Positions 58,095 to 64,000 of a stretch of 64,000 nucleotides of DNA are shown one piece after another (within the stretch, counting starts at the first letter, position 1; every line of letters begins with the position of its first letter). The position numbers and the translations under genes are program-made. A model generated the notes under the pieces. The model did no database searches and was not told the DNA's origin. It was given only the letters and a program-made list of their open reading frames with translations. Source of the stretch: Corynebacterium sp. CNCTC7651 (GTDB taxonomy: Bacteria; Actinomycetota; Actinomycetes; Mycobacteriales; Mycobacteriaceae); contig NZ_CP071246.1 in NCBI RefSeq assembly GCF_021496665.1, positions 1,240,001 to 1,304,000 of the forward strand, given 5' to 3'.

Positions 58095-58529
58095 ATGAGA
58101 GCAGTGCTGACTCGGGTTTCCAGCGCATCGGTGACTGTCGACGGTGAGATTGTCGGCAGCATCGATTGCCCGCAGACCGGCGGAATCTTGGCCTTGGTGG
58201 GTGTCGGCGCGGACGATGGCGAAGACGCATGCGAAACGATGGCCCGCAAGATCGCCGAGCTGCGAATCCTGGAGGGCGAGCGATCTGTGCTGGACGCGGA
58301 CGCGCCCGTGCTCTTGGTTAGTCAGTTCACGCTGATGGGAAGAACGGCCAAGGGGCGGCGCCCCTCGTGGTCCGACGCGGCGCCGGGTGACGTTGCAGAG
58401 CCGGTAATCGAGGCGATTGCAGCAAGCTTGCGGGACCGCGGAATCACGGTTGAGCAGGGCCGATTTGGTGCCAAGATGCGGGTTGAAAGCGTGAATGAAG
58501 GCCCGTTTACCGTAATCGTCGAAACTTAG
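58095..58529 (+). CDS. dtd: D-aminoacyl-tRNA deacylase
   Basis: 144 residues, removes D-amino acids from t[24 protein letters not shown], the catalytic [17 protein letters not shown] motif, and [11 protein letters not shown] (GP-type motif). Start ATG 58095 has GAGGTGG about 8 nt upstream. It begins 21 bp after the methyltransferase stop and is followed by the sigB promoter region. Confidence 0.95.
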   Translation: MRAVLTRVSSASVTVDGEIVGSIDCPQTGGILALVGVGADDGEDACETMARKIAELRILEGERSVLDADAPVLLVSQFTLMGRTAKGRRPSWSDAAPGDVAEPVIEAIAASLRDRGITVEQGRFGAKMRVESVNEGPFTVIVET

Positions 58530-58547
58530 CCTGCACCGCCACGCAGG

Positions 58548-58563
58548 AGTGATACGATTCACA
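58548..58563 (+). promoter_or_regulatory. GlxR-like site upstream of sigB
   Basis: AGTGATACGATTCACA, GTGA-N6-TCAC, one base from the GlxR/CRP consensus TGTGA-N6-TCACA. It overlaps a 7-bp inverted repeat CACATCA-AAG-TGATGTG at 58562-58578. Confidence 0.45.
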
Positions 58564-58610
58564 CATCAAAGTGATGTGCCCGGGTACGGAAATCCCCACT
58601 CCCCACCCCC

Positions 58611-58639
58611 GGGAACAAACGCGAACCCCCGCGCGTTAT
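58611..58639 (+). promoter_or_regulatory. SigH-type promoter of sigB
   Basis: -35 GGGAAC (58611-58616), 17-nt spacer, -10 CGTTAT (58634-58639), matching the GGAA...GTT pattern of corynebacterial SigH promoters. Stress induction of sigB by SigH is known in C. glutamicum. Confidence 0.6.
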
Positions 58640-58680
58640 GTAGTTGGATTCCCCACAACCTTATGAGGAGGCAGCACCAC

Positions 58681-59673
58681 ATGACTCAGCCGGATCATGC
58701 CAACGCCGCAGAGCAGGAGGAAGTTGACCGCGGTAGCCGCCGAAATCAGACGAACGATAACCCGTCCGCTGACCTTGTCCGCGTGTACCTCAACGGCATT
58801 GGCAAGACCGCTCTGCTGGATGCAGAGGAAGAAGTTGAGCTTGCCCAGCAGATCGAGGTTGGGCTGTACGCCCAGTACCTCCTGGATGACCCGGACACCG
58901 AACTCACCCGCGCGATGAAGCGCGACCTGAAGATCCTGGCCAAGCAGGGCCGCAAAGCACGCGCCCACCTGCTCGAGGCGAACCTCCGCCTGGTTGTCTC
59001 CCTGGCGAAGCGCTACACCGGCCGCGGGATGCCGCTATTGGACTTGATCCAGGAGGGCAACCTGGGCCTCATCCGCGCGATGGAGAAGTTCGATTACACC
59101 AAGGGCTTCAAGTTCTCCACTTACGCCACCTGGTGGATCCGTCAGGCCATCACCCGCGGAATGGCGGACCAGTCCCGCACTATCCGTCTCCCGGTCCACC
59201 TTGTGGAGCAGGTGAACAAGCTTTCCCGCATCCGCCGCGAGATGTACCAGTCCCTGGGACGCGAACCGACGAATGAGGAGCTGGCGGAGGAATCCGGCAT
59301 CCCCGAGGCGAAGATTGAGATGCTGCTGCGCCAGTCTCGTGACCCGGTGAGCTTGGACATGCCGGTCGGCGCTGATGAAGAGGCGCCGTTGGGCGACTTC
59401 ATCGAGGACGCCGAGGCGACCGACGCAGAGGATGCGGTGGTGTCCACCCTGCGCCACGACGACATCGAAGACATTATTAACGGCCTCGAGCAGCGCGAGC
59501 AGGATGTGATTCGCCTGCGCTACGGTCTGACCGATGGTGTGCCGCGCACACTGGATCAGATTGGCCGCGAGTTCGGCCTCTCCCGCGAGCGGGTCCGACA
59601 GATCGAGCGCGAGGTAATGGCCAAACTTCGCGTGGGCGAGCGGGCTGACCGTCTCCGCGATTACGCGATGTAA
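58681..59673 (+). CDS. sigB: group 2 sigma factor SigB
   Basis: 330 residues, close to SigA from region 1.2 on ([112 protein letters not shown], and [17 protein letters not shown]) but with only a short N-terminus, so a non-essential stationary/stress sigma. Start ATG 58681 has GAGGAGG 9-10 nt upstream. Its own promoter is SigH-like; a strong terminator follows. Confidence 0.96.
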   Translation: MTQPDHANAAEQEEVDRGSRRNQTNDNPSADLVRVYLNGIGKTALLDAEEEVELAQQIEVGLYAQYLLDDPDTELTRAMKRDLKILAKQGRKARAHLLEANLRLVVSLAKRYTGRGMPLLDLIQEGNLGLIRAMEKFDYTKGFKFSTYATWWIRQAITRGMADQSRTIRLPVHLVEQVNKLSRIRREMYQSLGREPTNEELAEESGIPEAKIEMLLRQSRDPVSLDMPVGADEEAPLGDFIEDAEATDAEDAVVSTLRHDDIEDIINGLEQREQDVIRLRYGLTDGVPRTLDQIGREFGLSRERVRQIEREVMAKLRVGERADRLRDYAM

Positions 59674-59695
59674 ATACCCAGGTCGAACACGTTGT

Positions 59696-59725
59696 GCCCG
59701 GTGCATGCACCGGGCCTTTGTGTTT
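59696..59725 (+). terminator. intrinsic terminator of sigB
   Basis: Perfect 20-bp palindrome GCCCGGTGCATGCACCGGGC followed by CTTTGTGTTT. Confidence 0.85.
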
Positions 59726-59750
59726 CCCGCAACATTCAGCTGGGCTGGGT

Positions 59751-59756
59751 TAAAGT
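59751..59756 (+). promoter_or_regulatory. -10 element of dtxR
   Basis: TAAAGT, 7 nt before ATG 59764, without a ribosome site; leaderless start likely. Confidence 0.5.
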
Positions 59757-59763
59757 AGTGCGT

Positions 59764-60450
59764 ATGCGTGATCTGGTCGACACCACGGAAATGTACCTGC
59801 GGACGGTATATGAGCTTGAGGAAGAGGGCATTATCCCCCTGCGCGCCCGCATCGCAGAGCGCCTTGAGCAGTCCGGCCCCACGGTGTCCCAGACAGTGGC
59901 CCGCATGGAGCGCGACGGGCTGATCGTCGTGGAGCGGGACAGGTCCCTTTCCCTCACGCCGCAGGGTCGGGAGCTGGCCACGTCGGTGATGCGTAAGCAC
60001 CGCCTTGCAGAGCGCCTGCTCACCGATGTGTTGGGGCTGGACATTGAAGAGGTCCACGAGGAAGCCTGCCGCTGGGAGCATGTGATGAGCGATGCGGTTG
60101 AACGCCGCGTTGCCGCGGTGCTTGAGGATCCGAGCCGCTCCCCCTTCGGTAACCCCATTCCGGCGTTGGAGGAGATCGGCGGCCCGAGCACGGTTGATAT
60201 CCAGCAAGGTCAGCGCAGCGTTGACCTGCGCTTGACTGGCCCCGCGCAGGTGAAGGTGGTGCAGATCAGCGAGATCCTCCAGCAGGGCACAGCAGTGCAG
60301 TCCCCGCTGATCTCCCTCGGTTCCCTGGTGGGACAAACCGTAACCCTGGACCCGCACGAGGACGGGGCGATGACGGTGACCACGCAGGAAGGCGAGTCGG
60401 TAGAACTCGCCCCCGAGTTTGCGCACGCGCTGCGCGTTGAGCTGGCCTAG
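59764..60450 (+). CDS. dtxR: iron-dependent transcriptional repressor DtxR
   Basis: 228 residues. Winged-helix DNA-binding domain ([65 protein letters not shown]), metal-binding/dimer domain ([37 protein letters not shown], with Cys and His ligands) and an SH3-like C-terminal domain ([11 protein letters not shown]...[13 protein letters not shown]). Fe2+-bound form represses iron uptake genes. Follows sigB as in other corynebacteria and Rv2710-Rv2711. Confidence 0.96.
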   Translation: MRDLVDTTEMYLRTVYELEEEGIIPLRARIAERLEQSGPTVSQTVARMERDGLIVVERDRSLSLTPQGRELATSVMRKHRLAERLLTDVLGLDIEEVHEEACRWEHVMSDAVERRVAAVLEDPSRSPFGNPIPALEEIGGPSTVDIQQGQRSVDLRLTGPAQVKVVQISEILQQGTAVQSPLISLGSLVGQTVTLDPHEDGAMTVTTQEGESVELAPEFAHALRVELA

Positions 60451-60470
60451 AGCTAGCGTGGCCCCGGCAA

Positions 60471-61646
60471 TTACTTAGCCCCTGCGCGGCCCTCCAGCAG
60501 CTCCCAGGCTTCGCCGCAACCGCGCAACGCGGTTTTGATGAGAGACTCGTGGGCGCCTGCGCGCAGAAGTTGTGCAAGGTAGTAGGACAAAGAGTGTTCC
60601 GGGATTTCTTCCTGCGCGCACTCTAAGGCGGCACTTGCCCAGGATGTGAGCTTGAGCTTCACTGCAATCAGCGCCCAGATGCACAGTGCATTGCAGCGGA
60701 TGACGCCGTTGTAGTTGCGGGCGATGTCCACCAGCACCGCCCCCGCGGAAAATGGATGGTCCAGCGCCGTGGCAATCAGGCTGTCGCGCAAAGGGTTGCG
60801 GGTGAGCACTGCGGCGACGTGCTCGAGATCGTGCGTTGCGGCGGACAGATCGCGTGAAGTGGACCAGGCCTCGTCTCCAATGAACGGCCCCGCGGTTGCG
60901 GTACGCAGCACATCGCAGGCACGCTGGACCTCCGCGCGAGCGTTTCCCGGGTCCGAGGAGAGCGCATCTACAAGGCGCTGGCCGCGGCCGTAGATCGAAG
61001 CAAGGGTGCGGCTGTCCGGCATGCACCCGATCGGCCCGCACGCGTCGAAAAATGAGCGGGTGTGCTCGCGGTCCAGCTCAGGAAGCGCGCCCAGGGCCAG
61101 CAACGGCGCCATGGTGGGTTGGGCTACCACCGAGGAAATCGTCCCGCCAGCCACATTGTCGGGCAGGCCAGCCTCGGTGAGTACCGGGTTATCTGGGCCG
61201 AAGAGGGTGGTGTACGGGGTGCCGGTGGCGATCTCTGAGGCCAGCCAGCAAGCGTCGATAAGCGGGAGCCCAGTTGTGGCACGGGCGGCGCCGAGTTCGA
61301 AAACAGCATCCGCGACTAGGGGGGAGTCCGGGATGCGGCTGATAACAAGGGCAAGGCGGGCGGCGGTGAGTTCGGTGGTGGTGGAGGAGGCGTATTCGGT
61401 GATGCGGGCGGTGTGGCAGAGGTCGGTGCGCAGGATGGGGCCGAGGAAGAGCCCATCTGTGTCGCGGTTGTGCTCGAGGGTGAGGATGATGGCGGATTCC
61501 TGAGGGTAGAACCCGAGGATGCCGGGGATAGCGGCGAAGAGGTCGCCGAGGCTGCGAAGCGTTGCCTCGACGGGGGTGTGCGGAGTGGACTGGGATTCAA
61601 AGTGTGGTGTTTGTGTCATGGGTATTGGACGCTCGCGGGGCCGCAT
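60471..61646 (-). CDS. DUF4192-family protein
   Basis: About 391 residues, function unknown, family common in actinobacteria next to dtxR (Rv2712c). Features: LRSLGDLFAAIPGILGFYPQESAIILTLE, an ITEYASSTTTELTAARLALVISRIPDSPLVADAVFELG segment, DLEHVAAVLTRNPLRDSLIATALDHPFSAGAVLVDIARNYNG, and SYYLAQLLRAGAHESLIKTALRGCG. No signal peptide. The start is ATG 61646 (AAAAGG 9 nt upstream) or ATG 61619 (MTQTPHFE). Converges on dtxR. Confidence 0.8.
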   Translation of the reverse strand: MRPRERPIPMTQTPHFESQSTPHTPVEATLRSLGDLFAAIPGILGFYPQESAIILTLEHNRDTDGLFLGPILRTDLCHTARITEYASSTTTELTAARLALVISRIPDSPLVADAVFELGAARATTGLPLIDACWLASEIATGTPYTTLFGPDNPVLTEAGLPDNVAGGTISSVVAQPTMAPLLALGALPELDREHTRSFFDACGPIGCMPDSRTLASIYGRGQRLVDALSSDPGNARAEVQRACDVLRTATAGPFIGDEAWSTSRDLSAATHDLEHVAAVLTRNPLRDSLIATALDHPFSAGAVLVDIARNYNGVIRCNALCIWALIAVKLKLTSWASAALECAQEEIPEHSLSYYLAQLLRAGAHESLIKTALRGCGEAWELLEGRAGAK

Positions 61647-61678
61647 TCGTTCCATCCTTTTCTGAACTCGCGGCGGCG

Positions 61679-61729
61679 TTATCCACAATCCGGGGCGATA
61701 TGGTCATCCCAGTGGCGGGCTGTGGATAG
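61679..61729. promoter_or_regulatory. inverted pair of DnaA-box-like sequences
   Basis: TTATCCACA (61679-61687) is a perfect DnaA-box consensus. TGTGGATAG (61721-61729) is one base from the reverse consensus. They face each other in the gap upstream of the DUF4192 and PAC2 genes. Confidence 0.5.
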
Positions 61730-61917
61730 ATCGGGCCGCGCCGCTGGCATCGGACAAGCGGATGGGGCAGAATTGAATGCCCGATACCGTGCCTGCCGCG
61801 GTGTGCCACGGCGTGCAGCAGCCTGTCGCGCGCGGGAATGTTGCGGCAGCTTCTACCGTTGACATGTACAACTGCGCATGGGGATGTGCGCACCTTTGTT
61901 CCATGAGGAGGAATACC

Positions 61918-62961
61918 ATGTCGGACGATCACCGCATGTACGAACTTGAGTATCCTTCGCCAGCTGTCGGCGAGGGGGCTCCCGCCGGCCCGACCCTGAT
62001 TATTGCGATGCAGGGCTACGCAGACGCCGGCCACGCTGTGGAAGGTTCCGCAGACCACCTAAAGGCTGCGCTGGAATCGCGCACGGTGGCCACCTTCAAC
62101 AACGATGAGTTGATTGACTACCGCTCCCGCCGCCCTGTGGTCACCCTGAACAAGCACGAAATCTCCAGCGTGGAGGATCTGGAGCTGGACATGCGCGTGC
62201 TGCGGGACGAGGAGGGCACGTCCTTCCTGCTGCTTTCCGGCCCGGAGCCGGACTTGCGCTGGGAGGCATTCAGCGAGGCTGTAGCGGACTTGGTGGAGCG
62301 TTTCGATGTTCGCGAGACCATCTGCCTCTACGCCGCCCCGATGGGTGCGCCTCACACCCGCCCGCTGGTGGTGTCCGCGCACGGCAACAACCGCGACCTG
62401 GTGGGTTCCATGTTCACGTTCGACGGGATGGTCACCATTCCGGGTTCTGCCGCCATCTTGATTGAGCGGGAGCTGCACAAGCGTGGCCGCCCGGTTGCCG
62501 GCTACACGGCGCACGTGCCGCACTATGTGGCATCCTCGCCGTACCCGCACGCGATGCTGCAGCTGCTGCAGTCCGTGGAAGACGCTTCCAACCTGAAGTT
62601 CCCGCTGCGTGCCTTGGAGCGGGACATGGCGAAGGTGTCCCGCCAGCTTGCGGAGCAGACGGCTGCGAGCGAAGAGATCGCGCACGTGGTGCAGGCCCTG
62701 GAGCAGCACTACGACCAGGAGATGGAAGATTACCGTGAGCGGCACCCGGAGGCGATGATGCCGGGTGAGGCGCAGGTGCCTTCTGGCGAGGAGATCAGCG
62801 AGGCATTTGAGAACTTCCTGGCCGCAATCGAGGACCGTGACCGCCCGCGGGGTGAGGTCGGTTCCGCTTTCAGCGAAGATGACCGCCAGCGCCTGAGCGA
62901 CCACTACTTCGTCGACCCAGCCGAGGACCTCGAGGAGGACCCTGAGGAGGACGACGAGTAG
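61918..62961 (+). CDS. PAC2-family protein
   Basis: 347 residues, PAC2 (proteasome assembly chaperone 2-like) fold; related to Rv2714, function unknown. Features: LIIAMQGYADAGHAVEGSADHLKAALESRTVATFNNDELIDYRSRRP, LLLSGPEPDLRWEAFSEAV, YAAPMGAPHTRPLVVSAHGNNRDL, VPHYVASSPYPHAMLQLLQSVEDAS, then a long helical and acidic C-terminus. Start ATG 61918 has GAGGAGG 5-6 nt upstream; earlier in-frame starts lack such a site. Confidence 0.88.
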   Translation: MSDDHRMYELEYPSPAVGEGAPAGPTLIIAMQGYADAGHAVEGSADHLKAALESRTVATFNNDELIDYRSRRPVVTLNKHEISSVEDLELDMRVLRDEEGTSFLLLSGPEPDLRWEAFSEAVADLVERFDVRETICLYAAPMGAPHTRPLVVSAHGNNRDLVGSMFTFDGMVTIPGSAAILIERELHKRGRPVAGYTAHVPHYVASSPYPHAMLQLLQSVEDASNLKFPLRALERDMAKVSRQLAEQTAASEEIAHVVQALEQHYDQEMEDYRERHPEAMMPGEAQVPSGEEISEAFENFLAAIEDRDRPRGEVGSAFSEDDRQRLSDHYFVDPAEDLEEDPEEDDE

Positions 62962-62966
62962 TTCGC

Positions 62967-62972
62967 TAGGTT
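62967..62972 (+). promoter_or_regulatory. -10 element of the Ski2-like helicase gene
   Basis: TAGGTT, 7 nt before GTG 62980, without a ribosome site. Confidence 0.4.
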
Positions 62973-62979
62973 GGTAGGC

Positions 62980-64000
62980 GTGATGCTTGCCGATTTGCTG
63001 CCTGATCTCGCCGACGTTCCGGAGTCTCTCTTCGAGGACGCGGTGTGGGAATCCTTCACCCGGTGGACTGCCGCGCGCGGGATCTCGTTGTATCCGGCGC
63101 AGGAAGAGGCGTCGCTGTCGCTCTTGGCGGGCGATAACGTCATCCTGGCTACCCCCACCGGCTCCGGCAAATCCATGGTGGCGAACGCCGCGCACTTCAT
63201 CGCCATGGCCCGCGGCCAGCGCAGCTTCTACACCGCGCCTATCAAGGCCCTGGTGAGCGAGAAGTTCTTCGCGCTGTGCGAGATCTTCGGTCCCGAGAAC
63301 GTGGGCATGATGACCGGTGATGCAACGGTAAACGGCAACGCCCCCATCATCGCGGCGACCGCCGAAATTGTGGCCAACATTGCCTTGCGTGAGGGCGCCA
63401 ATGCCCGCATTGACCAGGTGGTGATGGATGAGTTCCACTACTACTCAGAGCCGGACCGCGGCTGGGCATGGCAGGTGCCGCTGCTAGAACTGCCGAAGGC
63501 GCAGTTTTTGCTCATGTCCGCAACCCTCGGCGACACGAAGTGGCTGGAGGACGACCTCACTGCCCGCACCGGTCGGCGCACCACCTACGTGGGCGGCTCC
63601 ACCCGCCCCGTCCCATTGGACTTCCATTACGTGTTCACCCCGGTCCACGAGACCATCGAGGAACTCATCGCGGACGGCAAGGCACCGATTTACGTCGTGC
63701 ACTTTTCCCAGCGCGAAGCCACAGAGCGCGCCCAGGCGCTGACCAGCATGACCTTCCTCACCACCGAAGAAAAGGCACAGGTTGCAGCCGAGATCGGGGA
63801 CTTCCGCTTTACGACGACGTTTGGCAAGACCCTGTCCAAGCTCGTCCGCCGCGGGATTGGCATCCACCATGCCGGCATGCTGCCGAAATACCGCCGACTA
63901 GTGGAGCGTCTCTCCCAGACCGGGCTGCTGAAAGTTATCTGCGGCACCGACACCCTCGGCGTTGGCATCAACGTGCCAATCCGCACGGTGCTGATCACGG
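62980..64000 (+). CDS. Ski2-like DEAD/DEAH-box helicase, N-terminal part
   Basis: Runs off the window end. Visible helicase marks: [18 protein letters not shown] (motif I), [15 protein letters not shown] (Ia), [18 protein letters not shown] (II), LLMSATLGD (III), [16 protein letters not shown] (IV) and [49 protein letters not shown] (V). Similar to the long DUF3516-type actinobacterial helicases. Start GTG 62980 or ATG 62983; TAGGTT lies 7 nt before the GTG. Follows the PAC2 gene by 18 bp. Confidence 0.85.
   Translation, partial: MMLADLLPDLADVPESLFEDAVWESFTRWTAARGISLYPAQEEASLSLLAGDNVILATPTGSGKSMVANAAHFIAMARGQRSFYTAPIKALVSEKFFALCEIFGPENVGMMTGDATVNGNAPIIAATAEIVANIALREGANARIDQVVMDEFHYYSEPDRGWAWQVPLLELPKAQFLLMSATLGDTKWLEDDLTARTGRRTTYVGGSTRPVPLDFHYVFTPVHETIEELIADGKAPIYVVHFSQREATERAQALTSMTFLTTEEKAQVAAEIGDFRFTTTFGKTLSKLVRRGIGIHHAGMLPKYRRLVERLSQTGLLKVICGTDTLGVGINVPIRTVLIT

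Noticed and set aside
59035..60426. Minus-strand open frame opposite sigB and dtxR
   Set aside because: Antisense shadow of two strongly conserved genes.
1588..61264. GCTTNNCGACG word as a strand-polar KOPS/Chi-type signal
   Set aside because: Matches occur in both orientations in roughly equal number in this window; a longer region is needed before claiming polarity.
1..64000. Prophage, insertion sequence or genomic island
   Set aside because: No transposase, integrase or phage gene was seen, and gene content is core throughout.

Overview
This window is high-GC actinobacterial DNA, almost certainly from a Corynebacterium. The evidence is a mycolyltransferase-type esterase, the phosphatidylinositol-mannoside cluster (HIT, pgsA, PatA-like, pimA), an AftC-like GT87 enzyme, HemQ, polyphosphate glucokinase, paired sigA and sigB, and dtxR. 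From memory, gene order follows Mycobacterium tuberculosis Rv2555c-Rv2614c (alaS to thrS) and Rv2671-Rv2714 (ribD-like to the PAC2 gene). The species cannot be named from sequence alone. No prophage, insertion sequence or CRISPR locus was seen.

Layout. 1-5.4 kb (- strand): 5' part of alaS, a broken rarA, a broken phosphotransferase gene and aspS. 5.6-8.7 kb (+): membrane zinc metallopeptidase, a HEPN-like/CBS protein and sdaA. 8.7-10.6 kb (-): hisS and a metallo-beta-lactamase-fold hydrolase. 10.7-12.1 kb (+): ppiB-like cyclophilin and a small secreted protein. 12.3-17.6 kb (-): broken ushA-like nucleotidase, broken rel, apt. 17.6-25.9 kb (-): dciAE-like lipoprotein, secF, broken secD, yajC, ruvB, ruvA, ruvC, yebC. 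26.0-32.7 kb (-): broken tesB, membrane protein, pimA, PatA-like acyltransferase, pgsA, HIT, thrS. 32.8-36.7 kb (-): Dyp peroxidase, CopC, PCuAC, mycolyltransferase. 36.7-37.8 kb: seven tRNA genes and a 350-nt unexplained leader. 37.9-42.9 kb: ribD-like, aftC, msrB, hemQ, DUF3000, rnd. 42.9-49.6 kb: dxs, TrmA-like methyltransferase, DUF3710, dut, DUF3093, DUF4193, suhB. 49.6-52.2 kb: ppgK and sigA. 52.3-53.1 kb: an 18-unit palindromic tandem array. 53.1-64 kb: DUF4190-like protein, two helicases, DUF3039, DUF3099, a class I methyltransferase, dtd, sigB, dtxR, DUF4192, PAC2.

How the genes work together. Most are housekeeping genes in short operons with ATGA or GTGA overlaps: translation (alaS, aspS, hisS, thrS, dtd, tRNAs), Sec secretion (yajC-secD-secF), recombination (ruvABC, rarA), stringent response (rel with apt), envelope lipid and glycan synthesis (pgsA, PatA-like, pimA, aftC, mycolyltransferase), and global regulation (sigA, sigB, dtxR). 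At least thirteen genes have a -10 hexamer 6-8 nt before the start codon and are probably read from leaderless mRNAs.

Three things stand out. (1) Seven otherwise conserved genes carry small local duplications, deletions or single-base losses, six of them ending in a broken frame. This is either real instability or an assembly fault. (2) An 18-copy, mostly 40-bp palindromic array fills the gap after sigA. (3) The degenerate word GCTTNNCGACG occurs about 26 times on both strands, in and between genes, where about one is expected; it looks like a genome-wide signal word.
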